NCBI RefSeq assembly: GCF_023218175.1
Contig: NZ_JALPTH010000035.1
Location: 1-64,000, forward strand
Length of the DNA stretch: 64,000 nt
Source: Streptomyces lichenis
GTDB taxonomy: Bacteria > Actinomycetota > Actinomycetes > Streptomycetales > Streptomycetaceae
Reading direction: 5' to 3'
The stretch's first letter is position 1; each line of letters starts with the position of its first letter. This document shows positions 8,229 through 16,732 of the stretch, piece by piece. Position numbers and translations under genes: made by a program. Under the pieces are notes generated by a model. That model had not been told where the DNA came from. It was given only the letters and a program-made list of their open reading frames with translations, and did not search any database.

Positions 8229-9078
8229 TGCCTGGTGGATCAGGCAGAGGGTGATCCGGGTAACACACCGGCCAGCCGCCCTCCGGATCGCGCCCCACTC
8301 GCCCCACCACGCCCAGGGCTTCGGCGAGCAGACGGGGGGTCACCACCTCATCCGGCGGTCCGTCGGCGACCAGCCGGCCGTCCCGCAGGGCGACGATCCG
8401 GTCGGCGAACCGGGCGGCGTGGCCGATGTCATGGAGGACCATGACCACGGTGAGGTCGCGTTCGGCGCGCAGCCGCACCACCGTCGACAGAACCTCCAGC
8501 TGGTGGCGGAGGTCGAGATAGGTGGTCGGTTCGTCCAGCAGCAGCACCCGGGTGTCCTGCGCCAGGACCATCGCCAGGCGCACCCGCTGGCGTTCGCCGC
8601 CCGACAGGGCGTCCACCGGCCGCTCGGCCCAGTGCGCCACGCCCGCGTCGGCCATCGCCCGGGCACACACCGGATCGTCGGCCTCGCGGAGCATGCCGAG
8701 TGGTCCGCGTACCGCGTACCGGCCCTGGCGCACCAGCTGCCGCACCGTCATCCCGGGCACGGCCGGGGCCGACTGGTGGAGCAGGGCGATCCGGCGGGCG
8801 GTGGCCCGGCGGGAGAGCCCGGCGACCGGGTCCCCGTCCAGCAGCACCCGCCCGGCGGTGGGTTTCAGCAGTCCGGCGCAGAGCCGCAGCAGGGTGCTCT
8901 TGCCGCAGCCGTTGAGGCCGACGAGGGCGAGGAGTTCGCCGGGGCGGACGGTGAGGTCCACCCCGCGCAGCACCGGGCGGCCGGGGTAGCCGAAGCAGAG
9001 CCCCTCGGTGCGGATGCCGCCGCCGGGCGGGGCCTGGGGCGTGCCGGAGGCGGTCTGGTCGGTCGGTGCGGTGGTCAT
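8203..9078 (-). CDS. ABC transporter ATPase, FecE/BtuD type
   Basis: The 291-residue ATPase powers the FecCD-type importer. Walker A GLNGCGKST is at 54-62, signature LSGGERQR at 158-165, Walker B VLLLDEP at 178-184 and the switch histidine in VLHDIGHAARF. I chose the ATG at 9078 because GGGAGGA precedes it. An ATG at 9150, overlapping the permease stop as ATGA, would add 24 Pro/Arg-rich residues and is the alternative. The extreme C-terminus coincides with the Zur-type operator of the next gene. Confidence 0.93.
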   Translation of the reverse strand: MTTAPTDQTASGTPQAPPGGGIRTEGLCFGYPGRPVLRGVDLTVRPGELLALVGLNGCGKSTLLRLCAGLLKPTAGRVLLDGDPVAGLSRRATARRIALLHQSAPAVPGMTVRQLVRQGRYAVRGPLGMLREADDPVCARAMADAGVAHWAERPVDALSGGERQRVRLAMVLAQDTRVLLLDEPTTYLDLRHQLEVLSTVVRLRAERDLTVVMVLHDIGHAARFADRIVALRDGRLVADGPPDEVVTPRLLAEALGVVGRVGRDPEGGWPVCYPDHPLPDPPGIEDDNHFH

Positions 9079-9146
9079 GGCGTCCTCCCGCCGGGGGGCG
9101 GATCGGGTACGGGGCGGGCGGGGGTGGATGGGGTGCGGGCGGGGGC

Positions 9147-10205
9147 TCATGGGTCGAGTCCCCTCCCCCGGTGGGCGACGGCGAGCAGCAGCAGGGCGCC
9201 CACGCCGGTGGTGACCGCGCCGGTGGGCACGGTCAGCCGGTCGGCGTCCAGGGCCCCGGCGGCCAGCCGGGAGAGCCACTGCGCTGCCGCGTCCGCCCAG
9301 CCGACGGCGGCCGCGCCGAGCAGGGCGGCGCCGGGCAGCGCGGTGCGCAGATCGGCGCCGAACAGCGCGAAGGCGAGGTGCGGGACGAGCAGCCCGACGA
9401 AGCCCAGCGCGCCTACGGCCGGGACGGCCCCGGCGGTGAGCGCCACCGCGCAGACCAGGGCGGCGGCGCGGGCGCGGCCGGTGGCCAGCCCTGCCGCGGC
9501 GGCTTGCTCCTCGCCGCAGCGCAGCAGGGTGAGCGGACCGGCGAGCAGCCATGCGGCGATCGCCCAGGCCAGGGCCCAGGGCCAGAGCAGCTGCCAGTGG
9601 GTCCAGACCCGGCCCTCGGTGGAGCCGACCAGCCACTGCACCACGCTGCCCAGTTCTCCGGGGGCGACCAACAGCACCACGGCCGTCAGTCCGGAGAGCA
9701 CCGCGGAGGTGAGGACGCCGTGCACGGCGGTACGGGCCGGGTCGGAGCGTTCCCGTCCGGCCAGCGCCCAGAGCAGGGCGGCGCCCGCGAAGCCGCCGGC
9801 GCAGGCGGCGGCCACCACGGCGGCGGGGTGCTCCCAGCCGGCCAGTCCGAGTCCGGTGGCGGTGACCGCGCCGAGCACCGCGCCGGGGGTGACCCCGGTG
9901 ACCTCGGGTCCGGCCAGCGGATTGCGCAGCGCGGCCTGGAGCACGGTCCCGGCGAGGCCGAGGGCGGCGCCTGCCCCGGCGGCCACCAGGGCGCGGGGCA
10001 GCCGGAGTTGGAGCAGGACATGGCGGGCGGTGGCGTCACCGCCGCCGCGCAGCACCTGCCAGACGTCGGCCGGGGCGAGGGCCCGCCCGGCGGTGAGCCC
10101 GGCGACCGCGGCCGCCGCCACGAGCACGGCGAGGGTTGCCAGAAGGGCCGGGGCGGGGAGCGTACGGGCGCGGGCGGCGGCCGCGGCGAGTGGTGCGGCG
10201 CTCAT
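9147..10205 (-). CDS. FecCD-family metallophore permease, subunit 2
   Basis: This 352-residue polytopic membrane protein has about ten hydrophobic segments and the family landmarks RLPRALVAAGAGAALGLAG and ALRNPLAGPEVTG, followed by LGFVGLLVPHLA near the ATPase-contact loop. FecCD permeases move iron-siderophore, haem or cobalamin complexes into the cytoplasm. The ATG at 10205 overlaps the stop of the first permease gene. Two different permease genes in tandem imply a heterodimeric channel. Confidence 0.93.
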   Translation of the reverse strand: MSAAPLAAAAARARTLPAPALLATLAVLVAAAAVAGLTAGRALAPADVWQVLRGGGDATARHVLLQLRLPRALVAAGAGAALGLAGTVLQAALRNPLAGPEVTGVTPGAVLGAVTATGLGLAGWEHPAAVVAAACAGGFAGAALLWALAGRERSDPARTAVHGVLTSAVLSGLTAVVLLVAPGELGSVVQWLVGSTEGRVWTHWQLLWPWALAWAIAAWLLAGPLTLLRCGEEQAAAAGLATGRARAAALVCAVALTAGAVPAVGALGFVGLLVPHLAFALFGADLRTALPGAALLGAAAVGWADAAAQWLSRLAAGALDADRLTVPTGAVTTGVGALLLLAVAHRGRGLDP

Positions 10206-11905
10206 CGGGCTGCCCCCTCGCTCCGGCGCCGTCCGCCGAGCAGCAGGGCGCCGGCCGGGACGCCGAGCAGCGCGGTCCAGGCGCCGACCGGGGTCTCCAC
10301 CGGGGCCAGGGCGAGCCGGGCGGGCAGGTCGGCCAGGAGCACGGTGGCCGCGCCGAGCGCCGCCGACCAGGGCAGCCAGCCGACCGCGGTGGCATCGGGC
10401 CGCAGCCGCCGCGCCAGGTGCGGGGCCAGGAAGCCGACCCAGGCGACCGGCCCGCAGACCGCGACCACCGGGGCGATCAGCAGCGCGGCGAGCGCCAGGG
10501 CGGCGAGCCGGGCGCGGCGGACCCTGACCCCGAGGGCGCGGGCGTCGTCGTCGCCGAGGCGGAGCACCGAGAGCACCGGTGCGCACAGCAGCAGGGCGGG
10601 TAGGCAGACCACCAGCCAGGGGGTGAGGCCGGTGACGTCGTCCCAGGTGCGGGCGGAGAGGCTGCCCAGCAGGTAGCGGTAGACCAGCTGGAGGTCGAGC
10701 TGGTCGGCGAGGACCATCAGCACCAGCAGCGCGGACTGGAGGGCGGCGGTGACCGCGGCGCCGGTGAGCAGCACCGCGGAGGGTGAGCGGCCGAGGCCGC
10801 CGGCGAGCAGGGTGAGCGCACCGCCGAGGACAGCCCCGGCGAGGGCGAGCAGGGGTTCGACGGCGGCCGGCAGGGAGAGGGCCAGCACTAGGGGGGCGGC
10901 GACACCGAGCGCGGCACCGGAGGAGACGCCGAGCAGTTCGGGCACGGCCAGCGGGTTGCGCAGCGCCTCCTGGAGGACGAGCCCGGCCGCCCCCAGGCAG
11001 GCCCCGGCGACCAGGGCCAGCACCAGCCTGGGGAGCCGCAGTTCGGTGACGACGACCCCGGCGAGGTCGTCACCGCCGAGCGCGGCGGGGAGCCGGCCCG
11101 GCGGGACGAACGGGGTGCCGAGGGTGAGGGTCGCGAGGGCGGCGGCGGGCAGCAGGACGGCAAGGGCCAGGAGAAGGGTGCGCTGCCGCACGGCGACGGG
11201 GACGCGCTGCCGTACCCCGGCGGGCACGCCGCCCTGCCGTACCCCGGCGGGCACGCCGCCCTGCCGTACGCCGGTGGGGACGCCCTGCTGGGGCGCGGCG
11301 GGGGTCTGTCCCTGGGTCGCAACGGGGAGGCGCCGCCTGAGGGTCACCGGGCTCGCGGCGGAGGCGCGCTCCCGTAGCGCACCACGGGCACGCCCCGGCA
11401 GCGCATCGCGGGCGCGCTCCCTCGGCCCAGCGAGGACGCCCTCGCTCGGCTCCTCGCGGGCGCGCTCCCCCAGCGCATCGCGGGCGCGCTCTGCCGACTC
11501 GGCGCGGGCGCTGACGCTTGCCTCCTCGCGGGTGCCTTCGCTCGGCTCCTCGCGGACGCGCTCCCCCAGCGCACCACGGGCGCGCTCTGCCGACTCGGCG
11601 CGGGCGCTGTCGCTCGCTTCAGCGCAGGCACCTTGGCTCGCCACCTCGCGGGCGCTGCCGCTCGGCTCATCGCGGGCGCGCTCCCCCAGCGCACCACGGG
11701 CGCGTTCGCTCAACCCGGCGCGGGCGCTGTCGCTCGCCTCATCACGGGTGCCTTCGCTCGGCTCAGCGCAGGCACCGTGGTTCGCCGCCTCGCAGGCGAT
11801 GTCGCTCGGCTCATCGCGGGCGCGTTCCCCCAGCCCATCAAGGGCGCGTTCTCCCGACCCGACGTGGGCGCGCTTCGTCCCCGTAGCGCGGGTACGCCAC
11901 CTCAT
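10202..11905 (-). CDS. FecCD-family metallophore permease, subunit 1, with long repetitive N-terminus
   Basis: The C-terminal 325 residues are a normal FecCD permease (ELRLPRLVLALVAGACLGAAG, ALRNPLAVPELLGVSSG, WVGFLAPHLARRL). Before the first membrane helix, near residue 243, lies an unusual charged, low-complexity extension. It contains about 32-48-residue degenerate repeats around ALGERARDEPS and then 9-residue units GVPAGVRQG. Family members average about 330 residues. The ATG at 11905 overlaps the lipoprotein gene stop (ATGA), and no better start lies inside the extension, so the extension appears to be translated. It would be cytoplasmic, ahead of TM1. Alternative internal initiation cannot be ruled out. 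Confidence 0.88.
   Translation of the reverse strand: MRWRTRATGTKRAHVGSGERALDGLGERARDEPSDIACEAANHGACAEPSEGTRDEASDSARAGLSERARGALGERARDEPSGSAREVASQGACAEASDSARAESAERARGALGERVREEPSEGTREEASVSARAESAERARDALGERAREEPSEGVLAGPRERARDALPGRARGALRERASAASPVTLRRRLPVATQGQTPAAPQQGVPTGVRQGGVPAGVRQGGVPAGVRQRVPVAVRQRTLLLALAVLLPAAALATLTLGTPFVPPGRLPAALGGDDLAGVVVTELRLPRLVLALVAGACLGAAGLVLQEALRNPLAVPELLGVSSGAALGVAAPLVLALSLPAAVEPLLALAGAVLGGALTLLAGGLGRSPSAVLLTGAAVTAALQSALLVLMVLADQLDLQLVYRYLLGSLSARTWDDVTGLTPWLVVCLPALLLCAPVLSVLRLGDDDARALGVRVRRARLAALALAALLIAPVVAVCGPVAWVGFLAPHLARRLRPDATAVGWLPWSAALGAATVLLADLPARLALAPVETPVGAWTALLGVPAGALLLGGRRRSEGAAR
11190..11880 (-). repeat. In-frame minisatellite block in permease gene
   Basis: The 5' part of the permease gene is built from two repeat families. 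Between about 11340 and 11880, degenerate units share words such as GCGCGCTCCCCCAGCGCA and GACTCGGCGCGGGCGCTG. Between about 11195 and 11290, 27-bp units contain GCCGTACCCCGGCGGGCACG. Reading frame is preserved throughout. Confidence 0.8.
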
Positions 11906-12894
11906 CGGAGTGCGGCCCGGGCCTCGTCGAGGACGATGCCGAGCGAGCGGGTGCCGCGGCCCTTGGCCCACACCTCGGGGTCGACCTCGACGACCTTGCC
12001 GTTCTTCACGGCGGGGATGCGCTTCCACAGCGGGTTGGCGGCCAGCTTGTCGGAGAGCCGCTCACCGGGCTTGGCGGGGCCGCCGAAGGAGAGGGTCTCC
12101 ACGAAGAGCACGTCCACGTCCCGGGCGAGGATCTCCTCCATGGCGTAGGAGCCGTCCACGCCCCGGCTCTCCCAGGGGTAGTGGGCGACCTTGGGCAGCA
12201 GGCCGGCGGCCACGTCGTTGCCGGGAGTGGCGACGCCGAAGTTCTCGTCGCTGCCGAACATCACCAGCGCGGTCTGGTCACTGCGCTCCGCCTCGGCGGC
12301 GGCCAGCTTCTCGCGGAAGGCCTTCTCGGCCCGTTCGCCCTCTCGGGTGCGACCGGTGAGCGCGGCCAGGTCGCGCAGATAGCCGACGCTGTCCTGCCAC
12401 TTCGCGGGCTGCACCGGCCAGAAGGTGGTGGCGCCCCGGAGAGCGGGAGCGAGCTTGCCGTGGGTGTCCTCCAGTCCGATGACCAGGTCCGGCGTGAAGC
12501 CGACGATCGCCTCGGCCTCGGGGCTGAGGAAACCGCCGGGGACGGTGGGGACGGCGGCCGCCTTCCTCGGGCCGAGGAACTTCTCGTGGGCCAGCAACCG
12601 GGAGTTGGTGGCGGTGGGCGTCATACCCAGCTCGGCGAGCATGTCGTCGCAGAGGGCCACCAGGCAGACGATCCGCCGGGGCGGCTGCTTGGTGGTGACG
12701 GTGGTGCCCCGGGAGTCGGTGATGGTGCGGGCCGCCTTGATGGGCTTGACCTCGGTGCCGGTACGGGCGGTGGTTCCGGCGGGCTTGCCGTCGGCGGCAC
12801 CGGTGTCGGCGGCGGTGCCGCAGCCGGCCAGGGTCGAGGCGATGACGGCGCTCAGCGCCAACCGTCGTAGGGCGTACAGGGTGGTGCGGGACAT
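11902..12894 (-). CDS. Metal/metallophore-binding lipoprotein of the FecCD importer
   Basis: The 330-residue protein is a class III solute-binding protein of the Fe-siderophore/B12 type. It has a signal sequence ending in a lipobox (STLAGC, Cys about residue 25). The DSRGTTVTTKQPPRRIV entry to the domain, a VIGLEDTHGK segment and the VEVDPEVWAKG end are typical. It would be anchored outside the membrane and deliver its ligand to the two permeases. The start at 12894 has GGAG close upstream. It heads the whole minus-strand train and diverges from the propeller gene across a Zur-type box. The ligand is unknown; the regulation suggests a zinc complex rather than iron. Confidence 0.92.
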   Translation of the reverse strand: MSRTTLYALRRLALSAVIASTLAGCGTAADTGAADGKPAGTTARTGTEVKPIKAARTITDSRGTTVTTKQPPRRIVCLVALCDDMLAELGMTPTATNSRLLAHEKFLGPRKAAAVPTVPGGFLSPEAEAIVGFTPDLVIGLEDTHGKLAPALRGATTFWPVQPAKWQDSVGYLRDLAALTGRTREGERAEKAFREKLAAAEAERSDQTALVMFGSDENFGVATPGNDVAAGLLPKVAHYPWESRGVDGSYAMEEILARDVDVLFVETLSFGGPAKPGERLSDKLAANPLWKRIPAVKNGKVVEVDPEVWAKGRGTRSLGIVLDEARAALR

Positions 12895-13006
12895 GTCACT
12901 CCAGGGATGCGGCCCGGCGGTCGGGCCGGGGTGGTGAGGGGCAGCGCGGTGCGGGCGCCGGCAGTGGCAGCGGCGACGGCCGGGGGCATGCCCCGACAGA
13001 ACGATG

Positions 13007-13027
13007 CCACATGATAATCATTACCAA
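13007..13027. promoter_or_regulatory. Zur/Fur-type operator in divergent promoter
   Basis: A perfect core palindrome ATGAT-A-ATCAT (13011-13021) lies between the lipoprotein gene and the propeller gene. On the minus strand the left arm extends as TGGTAATGA, matching the operator in front of the precursor. The right arm is weaker. It is the only AT-rich stretch in the intergenic region, and GATAAT at 13013-13018 could serve as a -10 element for the propeller gene. One bound dimer could silence both directions. Confidence 0.7.
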
Positions 13028-13060
13028 CAAGCCCCTACCCACCCACCTTGGAGGCCCGTG

Positions 13061-14302
13061 ATGGCCACATCCCTGCCCCCGCGCCTGCTGGTCGCCGATC
13101 AGGTGGCCGACACCCTCACCGTGCTCAACCTCCCTGACGGCAGCGAGAGTTCGGCGCTGCACGGCCGCCATCTCGCCGAGCACGCCGGTTTCCTGGCGCT
13201 GCCCGGCGGCCGGGTGGCCTTCGTCGACGACCGGGCGGGTGAGCTGCTGGTGCTGGACCCCTACGGCCCGGACCGGGACCGGCCGCTGGTGGCGGCGGCC
13301 GTGCCGGTGGCCGTGCCCGCCGAGCATCTGGCCGCCGATCCCACCGGGCGGCGGCTCGCGGTCACCACCGGGCTCGGCCGCAACGAGGAGCCGTGGTCCG
13401 ATCTGCTGACCGCCGTGGACCTCGGCGCACCGGAAGGCCCGGAGGCGGTACGGATACGCACCCGCACCGGCGAGCCGGGGGTCACCGTCACCGGCGGCGC
13501 CGACCCGCTGGTGGTGCTGCGCCACCGCGAGCCGGGGCGGTTCGCCGCGTACCGGCACCGCACGCTGATGGCCGCCGCCCCGGCCTGCCCCCGGACCGAG
13601 CCGGACGCCGACCTCGCCCTGCCCGACGACGACGGGCACGGCGACGCCCATGACCCGGTCACCGGGCGGCTGTTCGCGGCGGCCGGCTCCGGGGTGCACC
13701 GACTCGCCTACGGTGAAGGGCGGTTGACGGCCGAGGAGGCGCTGCCCTGGGGCGGTCCGGGGCGCGGCTACTACCTTCGGCTCGACCCGGTGCGGCGGAC
13801 GCTGTGGTCCTGCGTGCGCGGCGGGCCCGCCGATCCCGGGCGGTGGCCGGAGTGGAGCAACGACGCCTGGTGGTACGGGCTGGACTCCGGCCGCTCCGGC
13901 CGCGTACCGCTCGGCCCGGGCCTGGTGTTCCGGCTGGCGGTGACCGCCCGGCACACCGCCTTCGCCCGGGTCCATCCGGACGGCGACGAGCTGGTGCTGC
14001 TCGCCGTGGACTCCCCCGGCGGCCCCCGGGTGTCCGCGCGGGTGGGGCTGGCGCCGATGGCGGGCGCCCCGAGGGCCGGAGGCAGCCCCTGGGACGGGGT
14101 GGAGCGGCGGGCGATCGCCGCCTCCCCGGCCGGTTCGCTGGTCGCCGTCAGCCGCGGCGGCCATGGGCAGGTCGAGCTGGTGGACGCCGAGCGTCCGGAG
14201 TGGCGCCGCACCCTCACCGTACCCACGCCCCTGCACGAGGGCGGCCATCTGGCGCTGGTCCACCCCGACGACCCGGCCGCCGGGGATCCGGTGGGGCGGT
14301 GA
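13061..14302 (+). CDS. Cytoplasmic beta-propeller protein, AztD-like in outline
   Basis: This 413-residue protein has repeated short beta-strand blades (LLVADQVADTLTVLNL, GGRVAFVDDRAGELLVLDP, GHGQVELVDAE) and no signal peptide. It begins at the ATG at 13061 behind GGAGG. The layout recalls propeller metallochaperones such as AztD, found beside zinc importers, and a His/Asp cluster DDDGHGDAHD occurs near residue 188. The match to AztD is an impression, not an alignment. It sits downstream of the shared Zur-type box and diverges from the importer, so a role in zinc handling or sensing of the imported complex is a reasonable inference. Confidence 0.65.
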   Translation: MATSLPPRLLVADQVADTLTVLNLPDGSESSALHGRHLAEHAGFLALPGGRVAFVDDRAGELLVLDPYGPDRDRPLVAAAVPVAVPAEHLAADPTGRRLAVTTGLGRNEEPWSDLLTAVDLGAPEGPEAVRIRTRTGEPGVTVTGGADPLVVLRHREPGRFAAYRHRTLMAAAPACPRTEPDADLALPDDDGHGDAHDPVTGRLFAAAGSGVHRLAYGEGRLTAEEALPWGGPGRGYYLRLDPVRRTLWSCVRGGPADPGRWPEWSNDAWWYGLDSGRSGRVPLGPGLVFRLAVTARHTAFARVHPDGDELVLLAVDSPGGPRVSARVGLAPMAGAPRAGGSPWDGVERRAIAASPAGSLVAVSRGGHGQVELVDAERPEWRRTLTVPTPLHEGGHLALVHPDDPAAGDPVGR

Positions 14303-14372
14303 GCGGGGGGCACAGTGAGCGCCGAGGGACAGCATGGGGGTCGGGGAAAGGCATAGGGGTTGAGTGAGGGGG

Positions 14373-14390
14373 GTGGCGAGGACTCGCCAC
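14373..14390 (+). terminator. Hairpin after propeller gene
   Basis: GTGGCGAG and CTCGCCAC form a perfect 8-bp stem with a 2-base centre about 70 bases beyond the propeller stop. No U-tract follows, as is common in this genus. The rest of the 373-base gap up to the next gene shows only the operator near its end. Confidence 0.45.
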
Positions 14391-14604
14391 GCTCGCACCT
14401 CCCCTCCCCGCGACCCCGCGCTCCGAGCCGAGGCAGCCGCCGGGTCGGCCATGGCGGGTCCACCCGCCTGGCCCCTCACGGCGACGAACGACCGGCCAGC
14501 CGGGGTGTCGCGGCGGCGAGAGGTCGCCATGTCAGGCGCCGGCCCGTGTGGCGCCTCTGGGCGGAGGGCCGCCGCGGGTGGGGTGCTCCCGGCCCCGGAG
14601 GGCG

Positions 14605-14645
14605 TTGTGCAACTTGTTGCATAAGCGGGTCGGCTCGGCGACACT
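14605..14645 (+). promoter_or_regulatory. Promoter with palindromic operator, probable PadR target
   Basis: TGCAAC-TT-GTTGCA is a perfect palindrome (14608-14621) that extends to 20 bp (14605-14624) with one mismatch. Its right arm overlaps a possible -35 TTGCAT (14617-14622), which is 17 bases from GACACT (14640-14645). A PadR-family gene follows the controlled gene, so autoregulatory-type repression by that protein is the natural guess. Confidence 0.6.
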
Positions 14646-14675
14646 GGGGCGCGACGAACCGCCCGAGGAGGCTCC

Positions 14676-16703
14676 GTGAACCCGACCCCGTCCCCGTATC
14701 CGCATCTGCTCAGTCCGCTCGACCTCGGGTTCACCACCCTGCCCAACCGGGTGCTGATGGGTTCCATGCACGTCGGCCTGGAGGAGGCGGAGGACGGCTT
14801 CGCCCGGATGGCCGCCTTCTACGCCGAGCGGGCCCGCGGCGGGGTGGGGCTGATCGTGACCGGGGGTATCGCACCCAACGCGGAGGGGCGGCCGTACGAG
14901 GGCGGGGCAAAGCTGACCACGCCGGAGGAGGCCGAGCGCCACCGCGAGGTGACCGATGCGGTGCACGCGGCGGGCGGGCGGATCGCGATGCAGATCCTGC
15001 ACTTCGGGCGGTACGCCTACCACCGCGAGCTGGTCGCGCCCAGCGCGCTCCAGGCGCCGATCAGCCCGTTCGTCCCGCATGAGCTGACCGACGAGCAGGT
15101 CGAGCGGACCGTCGAGGACTATGTGCGGGCGGCGGAGCTGGCGCGGTCGGCCGGCTACGACGGGGTCGAGATCATGGGCTCCGAGGGCTATCTGATCAAC
15201 GAGTTCATCGCGGCGGCGACCAATCGGCGCACCGACCGCTGGGGCGGCTGCTACGAGAACCGCACGCGCTTCCCGCTGGAGATCGTCCGCCACACCCGGG
15301 AGCGGGTGGGGCCGGACTTCATCATCGTCTACCGGCTGTCCATGCTGGACCTGGTGCCGGGCGGCTCCTCGCTGGAGGAGGTCGTCGCCCTCGCCAAGGA
15401 GGTGGAGGCGGCCGGCGCCACGCTGATCAACACCGGGATCGGCTGGCACGAGGCCCGGATCCCCACCATCGCCACCTCCGTCCCGCGAGCCGCCTACACC
15501 TGGGTGACCCAGCGGCTGATGGGCGCGGTGTCGGTGCCGCTGATCACCTCCAACCGGATCAACACCCCCGAGGTCGCCGAGCGGGTGCTCGCCGAGGGGC
15601 GGGCGGACATGGTCTCGATGGCCCGGCCGTTCCTCGCCGACCCGGCGTTCGTCGCCAAGGCCGCCGAGGGCCGGCCGGAGACCATCAACACCTGCATCGG
15701 CTGCAACCAGGCCTGCCTGGACCACACCTTCAGCGGCAGGATCACCTCCTGCCTGGTCAACCCGCGCGCCTGCCACGAGACCGAGTTGGTCCTCTCCCCC
15801 ACCCGGCTGCGCAAGCGGGTCGCGGTGGTCGGCGCGGGCCCGGCCGGGCTGGCCTGCTCGGTCGCCGCGGCCGAACGCGGCCATCAGGTCACCCTGTTCG
15901 ACGCGGCCGAGGAGATCGGCGGGCAGCTGAACACCGCCCGGCGGATCCCCGGCAAGGAGGAGTTCGACGAGACCCTGCGCTACTTCCGCGCCCAGCTCGA
16001 CCTGCGCGGGGTGGAGGTGCGGCTCGGTACGTACGTCACGGCCGAGGCGCTCGGGGACTTCGACGAGGTCGTGGTGGCCACCGGGGTCACCCCGCGGGTG
16101 CCGGAGATCGACGGTGTCGGCCACCGCAGTGTGATCGGCTACCGGGACGCGCTGCACGGCACCGCGCCGGTGGGCGAGCGGGTGGCGGTCCTCGGGGCGG
16201 GCGGCATCGGCTTCGACGTGGCCGAGTACCTCACCGACGGCGGTGAGGGCGCCGGGCGGGACGCGGAGACCTACTTCCGGCAGTGGGGCGTGGACACCGG
16301 CTACGCCGAACGCGGCGGACTGCGTACCCCCGAACGGCCCACTCCCCCGCGCGAGGTGCATCTGCTCCAGCGCAAGACGTCCAAGGTGGGCGCCGGGCTC
16401 GGCAAGACCACCGGCTGGATCCACCGCACGGAGCTGAGGCACCGGGGCGTCACCATGGTCGCCGGGGCGGTGTACGAGCGGATCGACGACGAGGGGCTGC
16501 ACCTGACCGTGGACGGCGAGCGCCGGGTGCTGCCGGTGGACACGGTGGTGCTGTGCACCGGCCAGGAGCCGCGCCGCGAGCTGTACGACGAGCTGGTGGC
16601 CGCCGGGGTGGAGGCGCACCTGATCGGCGGCGCCGATGTGGCGGCCGAGCTGGACGCCAAGCGCGCCATCGACCAGGGCACCCGGCTGGCGGCGCGGCTG
16701 TGA
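14676..16703 (+). CDS. fadH: NADPH-dependent 2,4-dienoyl-CoA reductase / FadH-family flavoenzyme
   Basis: The 675-residue protein has an old-yellow-enzyme TIM barrel (1-330), a 4Fe-4S cluster with Cys340, Cys343, Cys347 and Cys of the GRITSC motif near 360, and a C-terminal NAD(P)/FAD module (VAVVGAGPAGLACSVA; VAVLGAGGIGFDVAEYL). This is the complete FadH layout, used in beta-oxidation of unsaturated fatty acids, although relatives reduce other enones. The GTG at 14676 follows GAGGAG. The operator upstream and the PadR gene 29 bases downstream make a two-gene regulated unit, which suggests induction by a small-molecule substrate. Confidence 0.88.
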   Translation: MNPTPSPYPHLLSPLDLGFTTLPNRVLMGSMHVGLEEAEDGFARMAAFYAERARGGVGLIVTGGIAPNAEGRPYEGGAKLTTPEEAERHREVTDAVHAAGGRIAMQILHFGRYAYHRELVAPSALQAPISPFVPHELTDEQVERTVEDYVRAAELARSAGYDGVEIMGSEGYLINEFIAAATNRRTDRWGGCYENRTRFPLEIVRHTRERVGPDFIIVYRLSMLDLVPGGSSLEEVVALAKEVEAAGATLINTGIGWHEARIPTIATSVPRAAYTWVTQRLMGAVSVPLITSNRINTPEVAERVLAEGRADMVSMARPFLADPAFVAKAAEGRPETINTCIGCNQACLDHTFSGRITSCLVNPRACHETELVLSPTRLRKRVAVVGAGPAGLACSVAAAERGHQVTLFDAAEEIGGQLNTARRIPGKEEFDETLRYFRAQLDLRGVEVRLGTYVTAEALGDFDEVVVATGVTPRVPEIDGVGHRSVIGYRDALHGTAPVGERVAVLGAGGIGFDVAEYLTDGGEGAGRDAETYFRQWGVDTGYAERGGLRTPERPTPPREVHLLQRKTSKVGAGLGKTTGWIHRTELRHRGVTMVAGAVYERIDDEGLHLTVDGERRVLPVDTVVLCTGQEPRRELYDELVAAGVEAHLIGGADVAAELDAKRAIDQGTRLAARL

Positions 16704-16732
16704 GCGGCCGGCGCCGTCCCTAGGATGCGGTC

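Noticed and set aside
11190..11880. CRISPR array or phase-variable promoter
   Set aside because: The repeats are coding, degenerate and contiguous, with no promoter-like AT-rich spacer.
11906..12028. Still longer start for the first permease gene
   Set aside because: It would lie deep inside the lipoprotein gene, while the ATGA overlap at 11905 matches the operon's habit.
8207..13029. Reading the two palindromes as iron-regulator (DmdR/IdeR) boxes
   Set aside because: IdeR-type boxes follow TTAGGTTAGG-like patterns. Both sites have the ATGAT/ATCAT Fur-family core that fits Zur better. FurA or Nur cannot be fully excluded.
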